A DNA stretch of 36,368 nt from Tabrizicola sp. (GTDB taxonomy: Bacteria > Pseudomonadota > Alphaproteobacteria > Rhodobacterales > Rhodobacteraceae). The notes under the pieces are model-generated. The model made no database searches. It saw nothing but the letters and a program-made list of their open reading frames with translations, and was not told the origin of the DNA. The translations under genes were made by a program, and so were the position numbers. Shown piece by piece: positions 1-8,002 of the stretch (positions are counted from its first letter, which is position 1; each line of letters begins with the position of its first letter). The stretch covers positions 1 through 36,368 of the forward strand of contig JAEULQ010000040.1 in NCBI GenBank assembly GCA_016792685.1, given 5' to 3'.

Positions 1-53
1 TGCGCCCCCAGTCGGTAGGGAAGACCCCAGTTTTGCCCTGCTTGAGGCCGCCA

Positions 54-980
54 ATGTCCGACGCCCCGACCACGCCGAAAAGCTTTCAGGAAATCATCCT
101 GCGGCTGCAGAATTACTGGGCGGCGCAGGGCTGCGCGATCCTGCAGCCCTATGACATGGAAGTCGGAGCGGGAACTTTCCATCCGGCCACCACGCTGCGC
201 TCGCTGGGGTCAAAGCCCTGGGCTGCGGCCTATGTCCAGCCCTCGCGCCGTCCGACCGACGGGCGTTATGGCGAGAACCCGAACCGGTTGCAGCATTACT
301 ACCAGTATCAGGTCATCATCAAACCCTCGCCTTCGAACCTGCAGGAGCTGTATCTCGGCTCGCTGGCCGCCATCGGCATCGACTTGGGCCTGCACGACAT
401 CCGCTTTGTCGAAGATGACTGGGAAAGCCCGACCCTGGGCGCCTGGGGTCTGGGCTGGGAGGTCTGGTGCGACGGGATGGAAGTCAGCCAGTTCACCTAT
501 TTCCAGCAGGTCGGCGGGCATGACTGCAAGCCGGTCTCGGGCGAGCTGACCTATGGGCTGGAACGGCTGGCCATGTATGTCATGGGCATCGACCATGTGA
601 TGGAGATGCCCTTCAACGATCCGCAGACGCCGATCCCGCTGACCTATGGCGACATCTTCCGCCAGACCGAGGAAGAGTACTCGCGCCACAACTTCGATGG
701 GGCCACGACCGAGATGCTGTTCCGGCATTTCGAGGATGCCGAGCGGGAATGCGAGCGCCTCTTGGCCTTTGATCCCGAGGACCCGAAATCCGGCAAGCGG
801 ATCATCATGGCGCATCCGGCCTATGACCAGACGATCAAGGCGAGCCACCTTTTCAACCTTCTTGACGCGCGCGGCGTTATTTCGGTCACCGAGCGCCAAG
901 CCTATATCGGCCGGGTCCGGGCGCTGGCCAAGAAATGCGCCGACGCGTTCCGCATGACGGAAGCGGGGGCGGACCTGTGA
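54..980 (+). CDS. glyQ: Glycyl-tRNA synthetase alpha subunit
   Basis: Catalytic (class II aminoacylation) subunit of the bacterial alpha2beta2 glycyl-tRNA synthetase, which charges tRNA-Gly in the cytoplasm together with GlyS. The 308-residue length is typical of GlyQ. Visible family stretches are [17 protein letters not shown] near the N-terminus, GAGTFHP, and [17 protein letters not shown] chose the ATG at 54 ([11 protein letters not shown]) over an in-frame start 21 bases upstream because homologues begin close to the FQEII segment. The stop overlaps the GTG of the next gene (GTGA), which implies translational coupling. The partner glyS lies two genes downstream. The promoter is probably outside the window, since only 53 bases precede the start. 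Confidence 0.97.
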   Translation: MSDAPTTPKSFQEIILRLQNYWAAQGCAILQPYDMEVGAGTFHPATTLRSLGSKPWAAAYVQPSRRPTDGRYGENPNRLQHYYQYQVIIKPSPSNLQELYLGSLAAIGIDLGLHDIRFVEDDWESPTLGAWGLGWEVWCDGMEVSQFTYFQQVGGHDCKPVSGELTYGLERLAMYVMGIDHVMEMPFNDPQTPIPLTYGDIFRQTEEEYSRHNFDGATTEMLFRHFEDAERECERLLAFDPEDPKSGKRIIMAHPAYDQTIKASHLFNLLDARGVISVTERQAYIGRVRALAKKCADAFRMTEAGADL

Positions 981-1453
981 ATGTGGGGCGCATCGCGGTG
1001 GGGGTCATCGTGCTGACAGCCGCGCTTGGCGGCGCGTTTCTGTGGTACACAGCCGAGCGTGCCTTTTACGCGCCGGTGGCCTTTCAGCCAGGCGCGGAAA
1101 TCCGTCTGGTGCCGCTTGTAAGCGACCAGCCCGAAGCGATCGTGGTCGAAGGCGTCGAGGGAATCGATGCGAGCAGCTCGCCGATCAAGTTCCGCGCCTG
1201 TTTTACCACGCCGCTCAGCCTTGCCATGCTGACCGAGACCTACCGGGGGTATGAAGGGGCCGAACCCCTTGTCGCGCCGTCGTCCTTCGACTGTTTTGAC
1301 GCCGAAGCCATCGGTCGGGCGCTGGAGACCGGCGAGGCGCTGGCCTTCCTGTCCGAGCCCGAAATCCACCCCGGCGTCGACCGTGTCGTCGCGGTCTTTG
1401 CCGATGGCCGGGCCTTTGCCTGGCATCAGCTTAACGACAGCTACAAGGACTGA
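977..1453 (+). CDS. Small membrane-anchored hypothetical protein between glyQ and glyS
   Basis: A 158-residue protein of unknown function. It has one N-terminal hydrophobic segment (about residues 4-24: [20 protein letters not shown]) and then a soluble domain of about 130 residues, probably periplasmic. Two cysteines (in RACFTTP and FDCFDAE) could form a disulfide. The GTG at 977 overlaps the glyQ stop and sits right before the hydrophobic anchor; a second GTG two codons later (983) is also possible. I recall similar small proteins at this place in Rhodobacterales genomes, so it is probably lineage-conserved. Its operon position says only that it is co-expressed with glycyl-tRNA synthetase. 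I do not infer a function. Confidence 0.8.
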   Translation: MNVGRIAVGVIVLTAALGGAFLWYTAERAFYAPVAFQPGAEIRLVPLVSDQPEAIVVEGVEGIDASSSPIKFRACFTTPLSLAMLTETYRGYEGAEPLVAPSSFDCFDAEAIGRALETGEALAFLSEPEIHPGVDRVVAVFADGRAFAWHQLNDSYKD

Positions 1454-1454
1454 G

Positions 1455-2126
1455 ATGTCCGAGGCCGAGGATCCTCTGAAGCGCATGAAGCGTCGCCACA
1501 AGCGAGACCTTCGGGTTGCGCGGGCCCAGGGCATGCTGCAGGGCGTCCTTGCTATGTTGAGGCCGGGGGACGTAGCCATCGACTGTGGGGCCAACCGGGG
1601 GGACATTACCGCGCTACTGGCCGCAACCGGGGCCGATGTTCACGCCTTCGAGCCCGATCCCTATAATCTGGCCAAACTGGAAGCACGATTTGCGGGGACA
1701 CCGAACGTGCGGCTCTACCCGGCTGCGGTCGGCACGCGCAATGGTCAGATCCGACTGATGCGGGCCTCCAACTGGGATGCGAACCCGGACAGCGCCTCGG
1801 TCAAGAGCACAATCATCGAAGGAGTCGATGGTATCGCCGAGGACGAGGGGATCGATGTGCCTTTGGTCGATCTACCAGCCATGCTGCGCGAGTTGGCCGC
1901 GACAGGCGGGCCTGTTGCCTTTCTGAAGATGGATATCGAGGGCGCTGAGCTGGATCTGCTGGACCTCATGCTCACCGATCGGCTTTTTGACCTTGTGCGG
2001 TTGACTGTCGCTGAAACACACGAGCGCAAGTTCAAAGAGCTGAGCCAGAAGCTGCGATTTGCCCAACTCCGTGCCGCCGTGACCGAAACCTACCCGCCGA
2101 CCCGCGTCAACCTCGACTGGATCTGA
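1455..2126 (+). CDS. FkbM-family SAM-dependent methyltransferase
   Basis: Probable class I SAM-dependent methyltransferase of 223 residues. The SAM-binding motif I is DCGANRGDITALLAATG (about residues 38-54). The acidic ribose-binding motif II is FEPDP, and KMDIEGAELDLLD is the FkbM-type signature late in the fold. FkbM enzymes usually O-methylate sugars, lipids or polyketides; the substrate here cannot be told. The basic N-terminus (KRMKRRHKRDLRVAR) could bind RNA or membrane phosphates, but that is speculation. The ATG at 1455 is one base after the preceding stop, and glyS starts 20 bases downstream, so it is embedded in the glyQ-glyS operon. Confidence 0.85.
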   Translation: MSEAEDPLKRMKRRHKRDLRVARAQGMLQGVLAMLRPGDVAIDCGANRGDITALLAATGADVHAFEPDPYNLAKLEARFAGTPNVRLYPAAVGTRNGQIRLMRASNWDANPDSASVKSTIIEGVDGIAEDEGIDVPLVDLPAMLRELAATGGPVAFLKMDIEGAELDLLDLMLTDRLFDLVRLTVAETHERKFKELSQKLRFAQLRAAVTETYPPTRVNLDWI

Positions 2127-2146
2127 CCCTTCAGGGAAACTGCCAA

Positions 2147-4462
2147 ATGCCCGACCTTCTGATCGAACTCTTCTCCGAGGAAATTCCCGCCCGCATGCAG
2201 GCGCGGGCGCGGGAGGATTTGCGGAAACTGGTGACCGACGGTCTGGTCGAGGCGGGGCTGACCTATGCCTCGGCCGGGGCCTTTTCCACGCCGCGGCGGC
2301 TGGTCCTGTCGGTCGAGGGGCTGACAGCGGAAAGCCGTTCGGTGCGGGAAGAGCGGAAGGGGCCGAACACCACGGCACCGGCGGCGGCGGTGGAGGGGTT
2401 CCTGCGCTCGACAGGACTGACGCTGGAGCAGCTGGAGAAGCGGGCGGACAAGAAGGGCGAGGTTTATTTCGCGGTGCTGGAAAAGCCCGGGCGCAAGGCG
2501 GCGGAGATCGTGGCCGAAGTGCTGGAAGCCGCGATCCGCAATTTCCCCTGGCCAAAGTCGATGCGCTGGGGCTCGGGGTCGCTGCGCTGGGTGCGGCCCT
2601 TGCAGTCGATCCTGTGCCTGCTGACAGACGAGACCGGCGCCCATGTCGTGCCGCTGGTCATCGACGGGATCGCCGCGGGGAACACGACCGAGGGCCACCG
2701 CTTCATGGGGATGGGCCGGTTTACCGTCTCAGGCTTTGACGATTACGTCGTGAAGCTGAAGCGGGCCAAGGTCGTGCTGGATACGGCCGAACGTGAGGCG
2801 GCGATCTGGCAGGGCGCGCAGAACATGGCCTTTGCGGCGGGGATGGAGGTGGTCCCCGATCCGGGCCTGCTGGCCGAGGTCGCGGGGCTCGTGGAATGGC
2901 CGGTGCCGCTGATGGGGCGGATTGCGGACCAGTTCCTGACGCTGCCGCCCGAAGTCTTGCAGACCTCGATGAAGGAACATCAGAAGTTCTTCTCGGTGAA
3001 GAACCCCAAGACCGGCCGGATCGAGGGCTTCGTCACTGTCGCCAACATCGAGGCGGCGGATGGCGGCGAGGTGATCCTGAAGGGGAACCAGAAGGTGCTG
3101 GCGGCGCGGCTGTCGGACGCGAAGTTCTTCTGGGAGAACGACTTGCGGGTCGCCAAAGCGGGGATGGGCGAGTGGGCGGAGGGGCTGAAAGCGGTCACCT
3201 TCCACAACAAGCTCGGGTCGCAGGCCGAACGGATCGACCGGATCGCCGCTTTGGCCCGCGAGATCGCGCCCTTGGTCGGGGCGGATGCGGGTGACGCCGA
3301 ACGCGCCGCGCGGCTGGCGAAGCTGGACCTCCGCTCGGCGATGGTTGGTGAATTCCCCGAGCTGCAGGGCGTGATGGGCCGCTACTATGCGCTGGAGGCG
3401 GGCGAGAGACCCGCCGTCGCCGATGCCGCGCGGGACCATTGGCGGCCGAAGGGGGAGAGTGACGGCGTCCCGACCGAGCCCGTTTCGGTGGCTGTGGCAC
3501 TGGCCGACAAGATCGACACACTGACCGGGTTCTGGGCGATTGACGAGAAGCCGACCGGGAGCAAGGATCCGTTCGCGCTGCGGCGGGCGGCGCTGGGGGT
3601 GATCCGGTTGGTGTTGGGGAATGGGGCGCGGACTCAGCTAATGGGTGTTGTGAATGATAGAGTCCTTAGGCATCTCGGAATTCTTGAAGTTGTTAAAAAA
3701 CTCAACGCACTAAGCGACGAGTTGACTGGTGCGGCTAGTGACGTATCGCAAATGTCCCAAGCAATCATGGTAACTACGACGCGGTTAGGAAGTTTGGGTA
3801 GTCTCGTAAAGGAGTTGCTGGATTCGGCAGTTGCTTCGATGAATGCCAAGAGTAAGGAGATGGATGAGGTCAAGCTTGTTCATCGTTCGACACACGATCA
3901 GATGAACGAAATGCTGCGTATCGGGGCTTCAAAGTCATCCGACCTCCTCTCCTTCTTCCACGACCGTCTCAAGGTCTATCTCAAGGACCAGGGCGTCCGG
4001 CATGATGTCATCGACTCCTGCCTCGCCATGCCGGGGAATGATGACCTGACGCTGCTCGTGAAGCGGGCCACCGCGCTTAGCGAGACCCTGAAGACCGAGG
4101 ACGGCGCGAACCTGCTGCAGGGGTACAAGCGGGCGAACAACATCCTCTCCCAGGCCGAGGCCAAGGACGGCGTCGAATATTCCTACGGGGCGGATGTGAA
4201 GTTTGCCGAGACCGAGGAAGAGCGGGCTCTCTTTGCCGCCTTGGATGCGGCCGAGGCGAAGATCGGCCCGGGGATGCAGGCCGAGGATTTCGGGACCGCG
4301 ATGGCGGCGATGGCTGCCCTGCGGGCCCCGATCGACGCCTTCTTCACCGCCGTCCAGGTCAACAGCGACAACCAGGTCGTGCGGCGCAACCGGCTCAACC
4401 TTCTCCACCGCATCCGGACGGTCTGTTCCGGGGTTGCCGACCTTTCGCGCATCGAAGGCTGA
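2147..4462 (+). CDS. glyS: Glycyl-tRNA synthetase beta subunit, with an internal insert
   Basis: Beta subunit of glycyl-tRNA synthetase, needed for tRNA-Gly recognition together with GlyQ. The N-terminus MPDLLIELFSEEIPARMQ and later KSMRWGSGSLRWVRPLQSI, KEHQKFFSVKN and the C-terminal VNSDNQVVRRNRLNLLHRI are clear GlyS signatures. At 771 residues it is longer than usual (E. coli GlyS is 689). The excess is explained by about 103 residues (496-598) with no resemblance to the family and much lower GC, lying between the DPFALRRAALGVIRLVL helix and DLLSFFHDRLKVYLKDQ. Reading frame is kept, so the gene is probably functional; without the insert it would be about 668 residues. An AGGGAAA ribosome site precedes the ATG. 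Confidence 0.96.
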   Translation: MPDLLIELFSEEIPARMQARAREDLRKLVTDGLVEAGLTYASAGAFSTPRRLVLSVEGLTAESRSVREERKGPNTTAPAAAVEGFLRSTGLTLEQLEKRADKKGEVYFAVLEKPGRKAAEIVAEVLEAAIRNFPWPKSMRWGSGSLRWVRPLQSILCLLTDETGAHVVPLVIDGIAAGNTTEGHRFMGMGRFTVSGFDDYVVKLKRAKVVLDTAEREAAIWQGAQNMAFAAGMEVVPDPGLLAEVAGLVEWPVPLMGRIADQFLTLPPEVLQTSMKEHQKFFSVKNPKTGRIEGFVTVANIEAADGGEVILKGNQKVLAARLSDAKFFWENDLRVAKAGMGEWAEGLKAVTFHNKLGSQAERIDRIAALAREIAPLVGADAGDAERAARLAKLDLRSAMVGEFPELQGVMGRYYALEAGERPAVADAARDHWRPKGESDGVPTEPVSVAVALADKIDTLTGFWAIDEKPTGSKDPFALRRAALGVIRLVLGNGARTQLMGVVNDRVLRHLGILEVVKKLNALSDELTGAASDVSQMSQAIMVTTTRLGSLGSLVKELLDSAVASMNAKSKEMDEVKLVHRSTHDQMNEMLRIGASKSSDLLSFFHDRLKVYLKDQGVRHDVIDSCLAMPGNDDLTLLVKRATALSETLKTEDGANLLQGYKRANNILSQAEAKDGVEYSYGADVKFAETEEERALFAALDAAEAKIGPGMQAEDFGTAMAAMAALRAPIDAFFTAVQVNSDNQVVRRNRLNLLHRIRTVCSGVADLSRIEG
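3632..3940 (+). other. Low-GC in-frame insert within glyS (residues about 496-598)
   Basis: By my hand count 3631-3940 is about 47% GC, well below the flanking GC-rich glyS sequence. It uses codons rare elsewhere in the window (tta, cta, ata-like, aaa runs). The translation is helix-prone, with leucine-rich amphipathic stretches such as LGILEVVKKLNALSDELTG and SLGSLVKELLDSAVASMN, and no cysteine, membrane segment or intein motif. It begins after ...GNGAR and ends at DLLSFFHDRL, where normal GlyS sequence resumes. Boundaries are set by the change in composition and loss of family resemblance and could be off by 10-20 residues. Confidence 0.7.
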
Positions 4463-4494
4463 AACTGCCTGAAGAATCGTCATCAAGCTGACAT

Positions 4495-4529
4495 GTCACG
4501 CTTGCGTGACGGGTCTTTCGGGGTATGCT
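4495..4529 (+). promoter_or_regulatory. Probable promoter with overlapping inverted repeat upstream of the PPDK-like gene
   Basis: A perfect inverted repeat GTCACGC-TT-GCGTGAC (4495-4510) overlaps a candidate -35 TTGCGT (4502-4507). A 16-base spacer then leads to a candidate -10 TATGCT (4524-4529), 24 bases before the GTG at 4553. The geometry suggests a sigma70 promoter with a dyad operator, or a small hairpin after glyS. No T-tract follows, so I do not call it a terminator. Confidence 0.45.
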
Positions 4530-4552
4530 GCAGCTGAACAAAAGGTGCTGCG

Positions 4553-7099
4553 GTGCAGAAACACGACCCCATCGCGGAATTCGTCCAGATCACGCCCTCG
4601 GCGCAGATCGCTGCGGCGAGCCATGGCTGGCGGGCAAAGTGTCTGCAGCGTCTGGTGCGGCTGGACTTGCCGGTGCCGAAGTCGGTGGCGTTGCCGACCT
4701 CGACCGTCCGCGCGATTGCGGCGGGGCATGGGGTGGATGCGGCCGGTATCCTGGACAATTTCGGTGACGGGCCGCTGATTTCGGTCCGGCCAAGCCCCGC
4801 GAACCCCGATTGGGGCGGGCCGGCGACGATCCTGAACATCGGCTTGAATGCCAAGCGCCATGCGCGGCTGGCCGAGACCCATGGCGAAGCGGCGGCGGAT
4901 GCTTTGTACCTGCGCTTCGTGCAGGCCTATGCGATCCATGTGGCGCGGCTTGACCCTGAGGTCTTCGACGGGCTGAAGCCGGGGCCCGGGGCGCTGCGGG
5001 ATGCGCTGCGGGAATACGAGGTCGAGACGGACGAGCCCTTCCCGCAGGATGCGGGGAAGCAGCTGTCGGAAGTCCTGCGCAGCATGGCGCGGGCCTGGGA
5101 GGGCACCTCGGCCCGGCTGCTGCGGCAGGCCAAGGGCGCGCCGGAGGAGGCGGCTCTGGGGCTGGTGGTCCAGGAGATGGCGCAGGGCATCGGGCAGGGA
5201 ATCAGCGGATCGGGCGTGATCCAGTTTGTCGATCCTGTCACTGGCATGCCGCAGATCACCGGGAGGTATCTGGGGCAAAGCCAGGGCCGAGACGCGCTGA
5301 AGACGACCGAGGCGCTCTACCTCACGCGCGACCCGCGCGGGCCGTCGCTGGAGGATGTGGCACCTGAGATTTTCGCGACGCTGGTGGAACATGGCGCGAC
5401 CTGCCGGGCGCGGCTGCGCGAGGAGATGCAGATCGAGTTCACCATCGAGGACGGCCGGCTGGCGGTTCTGGATGCGGTGAAGGTCCAGCGCTCGGCCCGG
5501 GCCAACTTGCGAATTGCGGTGGCTTTGGCCGAAGACGGGGTGATCCCGCGCGACGAGGCAGTGCTGCGGGTCGAACCCCGGGCGCTGTCGGAACTTTTGC
5601 ACCACCAGGTCGATCCGCGCGGGGCCCGCGACGTGATTGCGCATGGCATTGCGGCCTCGCCCGGGGCGGCGACGGGGAAGCTCGTGTTCTCTTCAGCGGC
5701 GGCCCAGGCTAGTGCCTCGAAGGGTGAGCCCTGCATTCTGGTTCGCCGCGAGACTTCGCCCGAGGATATCAGGGGGATGCACTCCTCGGCCGCGGTCCTG
5801 ACGGAACGTGGCGGCATGACCAGCCACGCGGCGGTGATCGCGCGGGGGTTGGGACTGCCTTGTGTCGTCGGGGCCTCGGACATCCGGCTGGACACGCGGG
5901 ACAAGAAGCTGACCTCGGCCGATGGGCGGGTCTTCCGCGAAGGCGATGTGGTGACGCTGGACGGGTCCAAGGGCGAGGCGCTGGCCGGCGCGGCCGAGAT
6001 GCTGCCCCCGGCCCTGGACGACAGTTTCCGCAGGCTTCTGGCCTGGGCGGACGAGGTGCGGGACATCGGGGTCCGGGCCAATGCCGACACGCCCGCCGAC
6101 GCCGAGACGGCGCGGAAGTTCGAGGCGGAAGGCATCGGCCTGTGCCGCACGGAACACATGTTCTTCGATGAGGACCGACTGGTCGTCATGCGCGAGATGA
6201 TCTTTGCCGACACGCCGGGAGACCGGGCGGCGGCCTTGGCGCGGCTTTTGCCGATGCAGCGGGCGGATTTCGTGCAGCTCTTTGAAATCATGCAGGGATT
6301 GCCGGTCTGCATCCGTCTTTTCGACCCGCCGTTGCACGAATTCCTGCCTCAGGACCGCGAGGGCCTGCGCGATCTGGCCGAGGCTTTGGACCGGCCCCTG
6401 TCGGAAGTCACCCGCCGCGCCGAGGCGCTGACGGAAGTGAACCCGATGCTGGGGATGCGGGGTGTCAGGTTGGGCGTGGTCCTGCCGGAAATCTACGACA
6501 TGCAGGCCCAGGCGATCTTCGAGGCGACGCTGGAAAGCGCCCGGCGGGGGGCTCCGGTCGTGCCGGAGATCATGATCCCCCTGGTCAGCGCCCGGCGCGA
6601 GGTGGAGCTGGTCAAGACGCGGATCGATGCGCTTGCGGCCATGGTGCGGACCAAGGCCGGGGCGGCTTTCGACTACAAGCTTGGTGTCATGGTGGAAACC
6701 CCGCGTGCGGCGCTGCGGGCGGGCGAGATCGCCCAGCACGCGGCGTTTCTGTCGTTCGGGACCAACGACCTGACCCAGATGACCTACGGGCTAAGCCGCG
6801 ACGATGCGGGCCGCTTCATGAACACCTATGTCCGCCTGGGGGTCTTCCCCGAGGATCCGTTCCACATCCTGGACATCGACGGGGTGGGCGAGCTTCTGCT
6901 TATTGGTGCCGAAAGAGGGCGCAAAACGCGGAATGATCTGACATTGTCGATCTGTGGTGAACATGGCGGCAACCCGGAGTCGATCGACTTTTGCCGCCGG
7001 GCCGGGTTCGACTATGTCTCCTGCTCGCCCTACCGGGTGCCGATGGCGCGTCTGGCCGCGGCGCATCTTGCCCTGATGGATCGCAAGAAAGCGTTGTAA
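4553..7099 (+). CDS. PPDK-like PEP-utilizing protein with degenerate ATP-grasp domain
   Basis: An 848-residue relative of pyruvate phosphate dikinase (usually about 870-890). The N-terminal ATP-grasp half (about 1-340) is divergent. The central swivelling domain has the phospho-His motif RGGMTSHAAVIARG (His425). The C-terminal PEP/pyruvate TIM barrel keeps GIGLCRTEHMFF, IRLFDPPLHEFLP, NPMLGMRGVRLG, VMVETPRAAL, SFGTNDLTQMTYGLSRDD and CGEHGG, so that site looks intact. In the N-terminal half, the usual LLGGKG loop reads SHGWRAK, SGARxSMPGMMDT reads SPANPDWGGPAT, GEYL reads GRYL, and FLQTRNGKR reads VLDAVKVQR. These changes make classical ATP-driven activity doubtful. The GTG start is supported by an AAGG box seven bases upstream. 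It may be a working PPDK variant or a paralogue with another role. Confidence 0.85.
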   Translation: MQKHDPIAEFVQITPSAQIAAASHGWRAKCLQRLVRLDLPVPKSVALPTSTVRAIAAGHGVDAAGILDNFGDGPLISVRPSPANPDWGGPATILNIGLNAKRHARLAETHGEAAADALYLRFVQAYAIHVARLDPEVFDGLKPGPGALRDALREYEVETDEPFPQDAGKQLSEVLRSMARAWEGTSARLLRQAKGAPEEAALGLVVQEMAQGIGQGISGSGVIQFVDPVTGMPQITGRYLGQSQGRDALKTTEALYLTRDPRGPSLEDVAPEIFATLVEHGATCRARLREEMQIEFTIEDGRLAVLDAVKVQRSARANLRIAVALAEDGVIPRDEAVLRVEPRALSELLHHQVDPRGARDVIAHGIAASPGAATGKLVFSSAAAQASASKGEPCILVRRETSPEDIRGMHSSAAVLTERGGMTSHAAVIARGLGLPCVVGASDIRLDTRDKKLTSADGRVFREGDVVTLDGSKGEALAGAAEMLPPALDDSFRRLLAWADEVRDIGVRANADTPADAETARKFEAEGIGLCRTEHMFFDEDRLVVMREMIFADTPGDRAAALARLLPMQRADFVQLFEIMQGLPVCIRLFDPPLHEFLPQDREGLRDLAEALDRPLSEVTRRAEALTEVNPMLGMRGVRLGVVLPEIYDMQAQAIFEATLESARRGAPVVPEIMIPLVSARREVELVKTRIDALAAMVRTKAGAAFDYKLGVMVETPRAALRAGEIAQHAAFLSFGTNDLTQMTYGLSRDDAGRFMNTYVRLGVFPEDPFHILDIDGVGELLLIGAERGRKTRNDLTLSICGEHGGNPESIDFCRRAGFDYVSCSPYRVPMARLAAAHLALMDRKKAL

Positions 7100-7284
7100 T
7101 AACAAACAATTAACCTCCAGATTGTGCCGTTGGGCTGCGATTCTCGGCGGTATTTTGCTTATGCAGCATTGATTCTTGTGTCCATTCTGCAACAGCGGTG
7201 GACCCCTGCCGCCTGATCGCCTACCTCGCCGACTGCTTGCCAAGGCGGGGAAACTTCCGCCGGGACCCAAAACGGAAGAGCAGA
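7100..7284. other. Intergenic region upstream of the cell wall hydrolase gene
   Basis: About 185 bases, clearly AT-richer at its start (taataacaaacaattaacc, just after the PPDK-like stop) and containing tattttgcttatgcagcat. It probably holds the hydrolase promoter. I could not fix a convincing -35/-10 pair. A short partial dyad (GGCGGGGAAACTTCCGCC) lies near 7251-7265 without a T-tract. Confidence 0.3.
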
Positions 7285-7911
7285 ATGAAACGCGACCTAG
7301 CGACCTTCGCCCTGGCGATGGCCCTGGCAGCCAATACTGCCGCTGCTGATGCAAGCTGGACTTCGTCCATGTTTGCCTATTTGGCGGCCCCGGCTGTCCA
7401 GACCCCAGTGTTGAAGCGCCTGCCAGAGCCGGACCTGAGCGGACCTCTGCCGGCCATCGCGATGACCGACGGGATCACCGAGGAATGGCTGATGGCCCGT
7501 CCGGCGCCGGAAGGCGATGCCGAATGGCAGTGCCTGACCGAAGCCATCTATTTCGAAGCCCGGGGCGAAAGCCTGGAAGGGCAGATCGCCGTGGCTGAAG
7601 TCATCCTGAACCGTGTGGACAGCCCGCTTTACCCCCGCAGTGTGTGCAAGGTCGTGCGCCAGCGCGGCGGCGGAGGTTGCCAGTTTTCCTATGTCTGCGA
7701 CGGGCGGGCCGACCGGATGCGCGACAAGGTCTCGGCCGACCGGGCCGGCCGGGTGGCGCGCGCGATGCTGGATGGCGCGCCCAGGGTCCTGACCGACGGG
7801 GCCACGCATTTCCATACCCGCGGCGTGCGCCCAAGCTGGGCCAAGCGCTTTCCCAAGACTGCCGCGATCGGTGCCCATCTCTTCTATCGCCATCCCGGCA
7901 CCGAGGGCTGA
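7285..7911 (+). CDS. Secreted SleB-like cell wall hydrolase
   Basis: A 208-residue exported protein with a signal peptide (MKRDLATFALAMALAANTAAADA) and a C-terminal Hydrolase_2/SleB-type domain starting at about residue 80. The motif AIYFEARGESLEGQIAVAEV carries the catalytic-type glutamate. It is followed by NRVDSPLYPRSVCKVV, the cysteine-containing GGCQFSYVCDG and ATHFHT. The family cleaves peptidoglycan; alphaproteobacterial copies act in cell-wall remodelling rather than spore germination. The ATG at 7285 is preceded by GGAAGAG. The frame is open upstream to 7198, but those codons lack a plausible start before a signal peptide. It stands alone, with about 185 AT-richer bases upstream that probably hold its promoter. 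Confidence 0.88.
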   Translation: MKRDLATFALAMALAANTAAADASWTSSMFAYLAAPAVQTPVLKRLPEPDLSGPLPAIAMTDGITEEWLMARPAPEGDAEWQCLTEAIYFEARGESLEGQIAVAEVILNRVDSPLYPRSVCKVVRQRGGGGCQFSYVCDGRADRMRDKVSADRAGRVARAMLDGAPRVLTDGATHFHTRGVRPSWAKRFPKTAAIGAHLFYRHPGTEG

Positions 7912-8002
7912 TGTCGCCCCAAGCGGGCCGGATGCCGCGTCTGCTGGCGGGCTGTGCCGCTGCCGTGCTAAGAGGTCATGGCCCGAGCGGAGGAGCCCCA
8001 TC

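Noticed and set aside
3632-3940. Intein or group II intron as explanation of the glyS insert
   Set aside because: No splice-junction Cys/Ser-His-Asn motifs, no homing endonuclease, and no stop codons or intron-like structure; the insert simply continues the reading frame.
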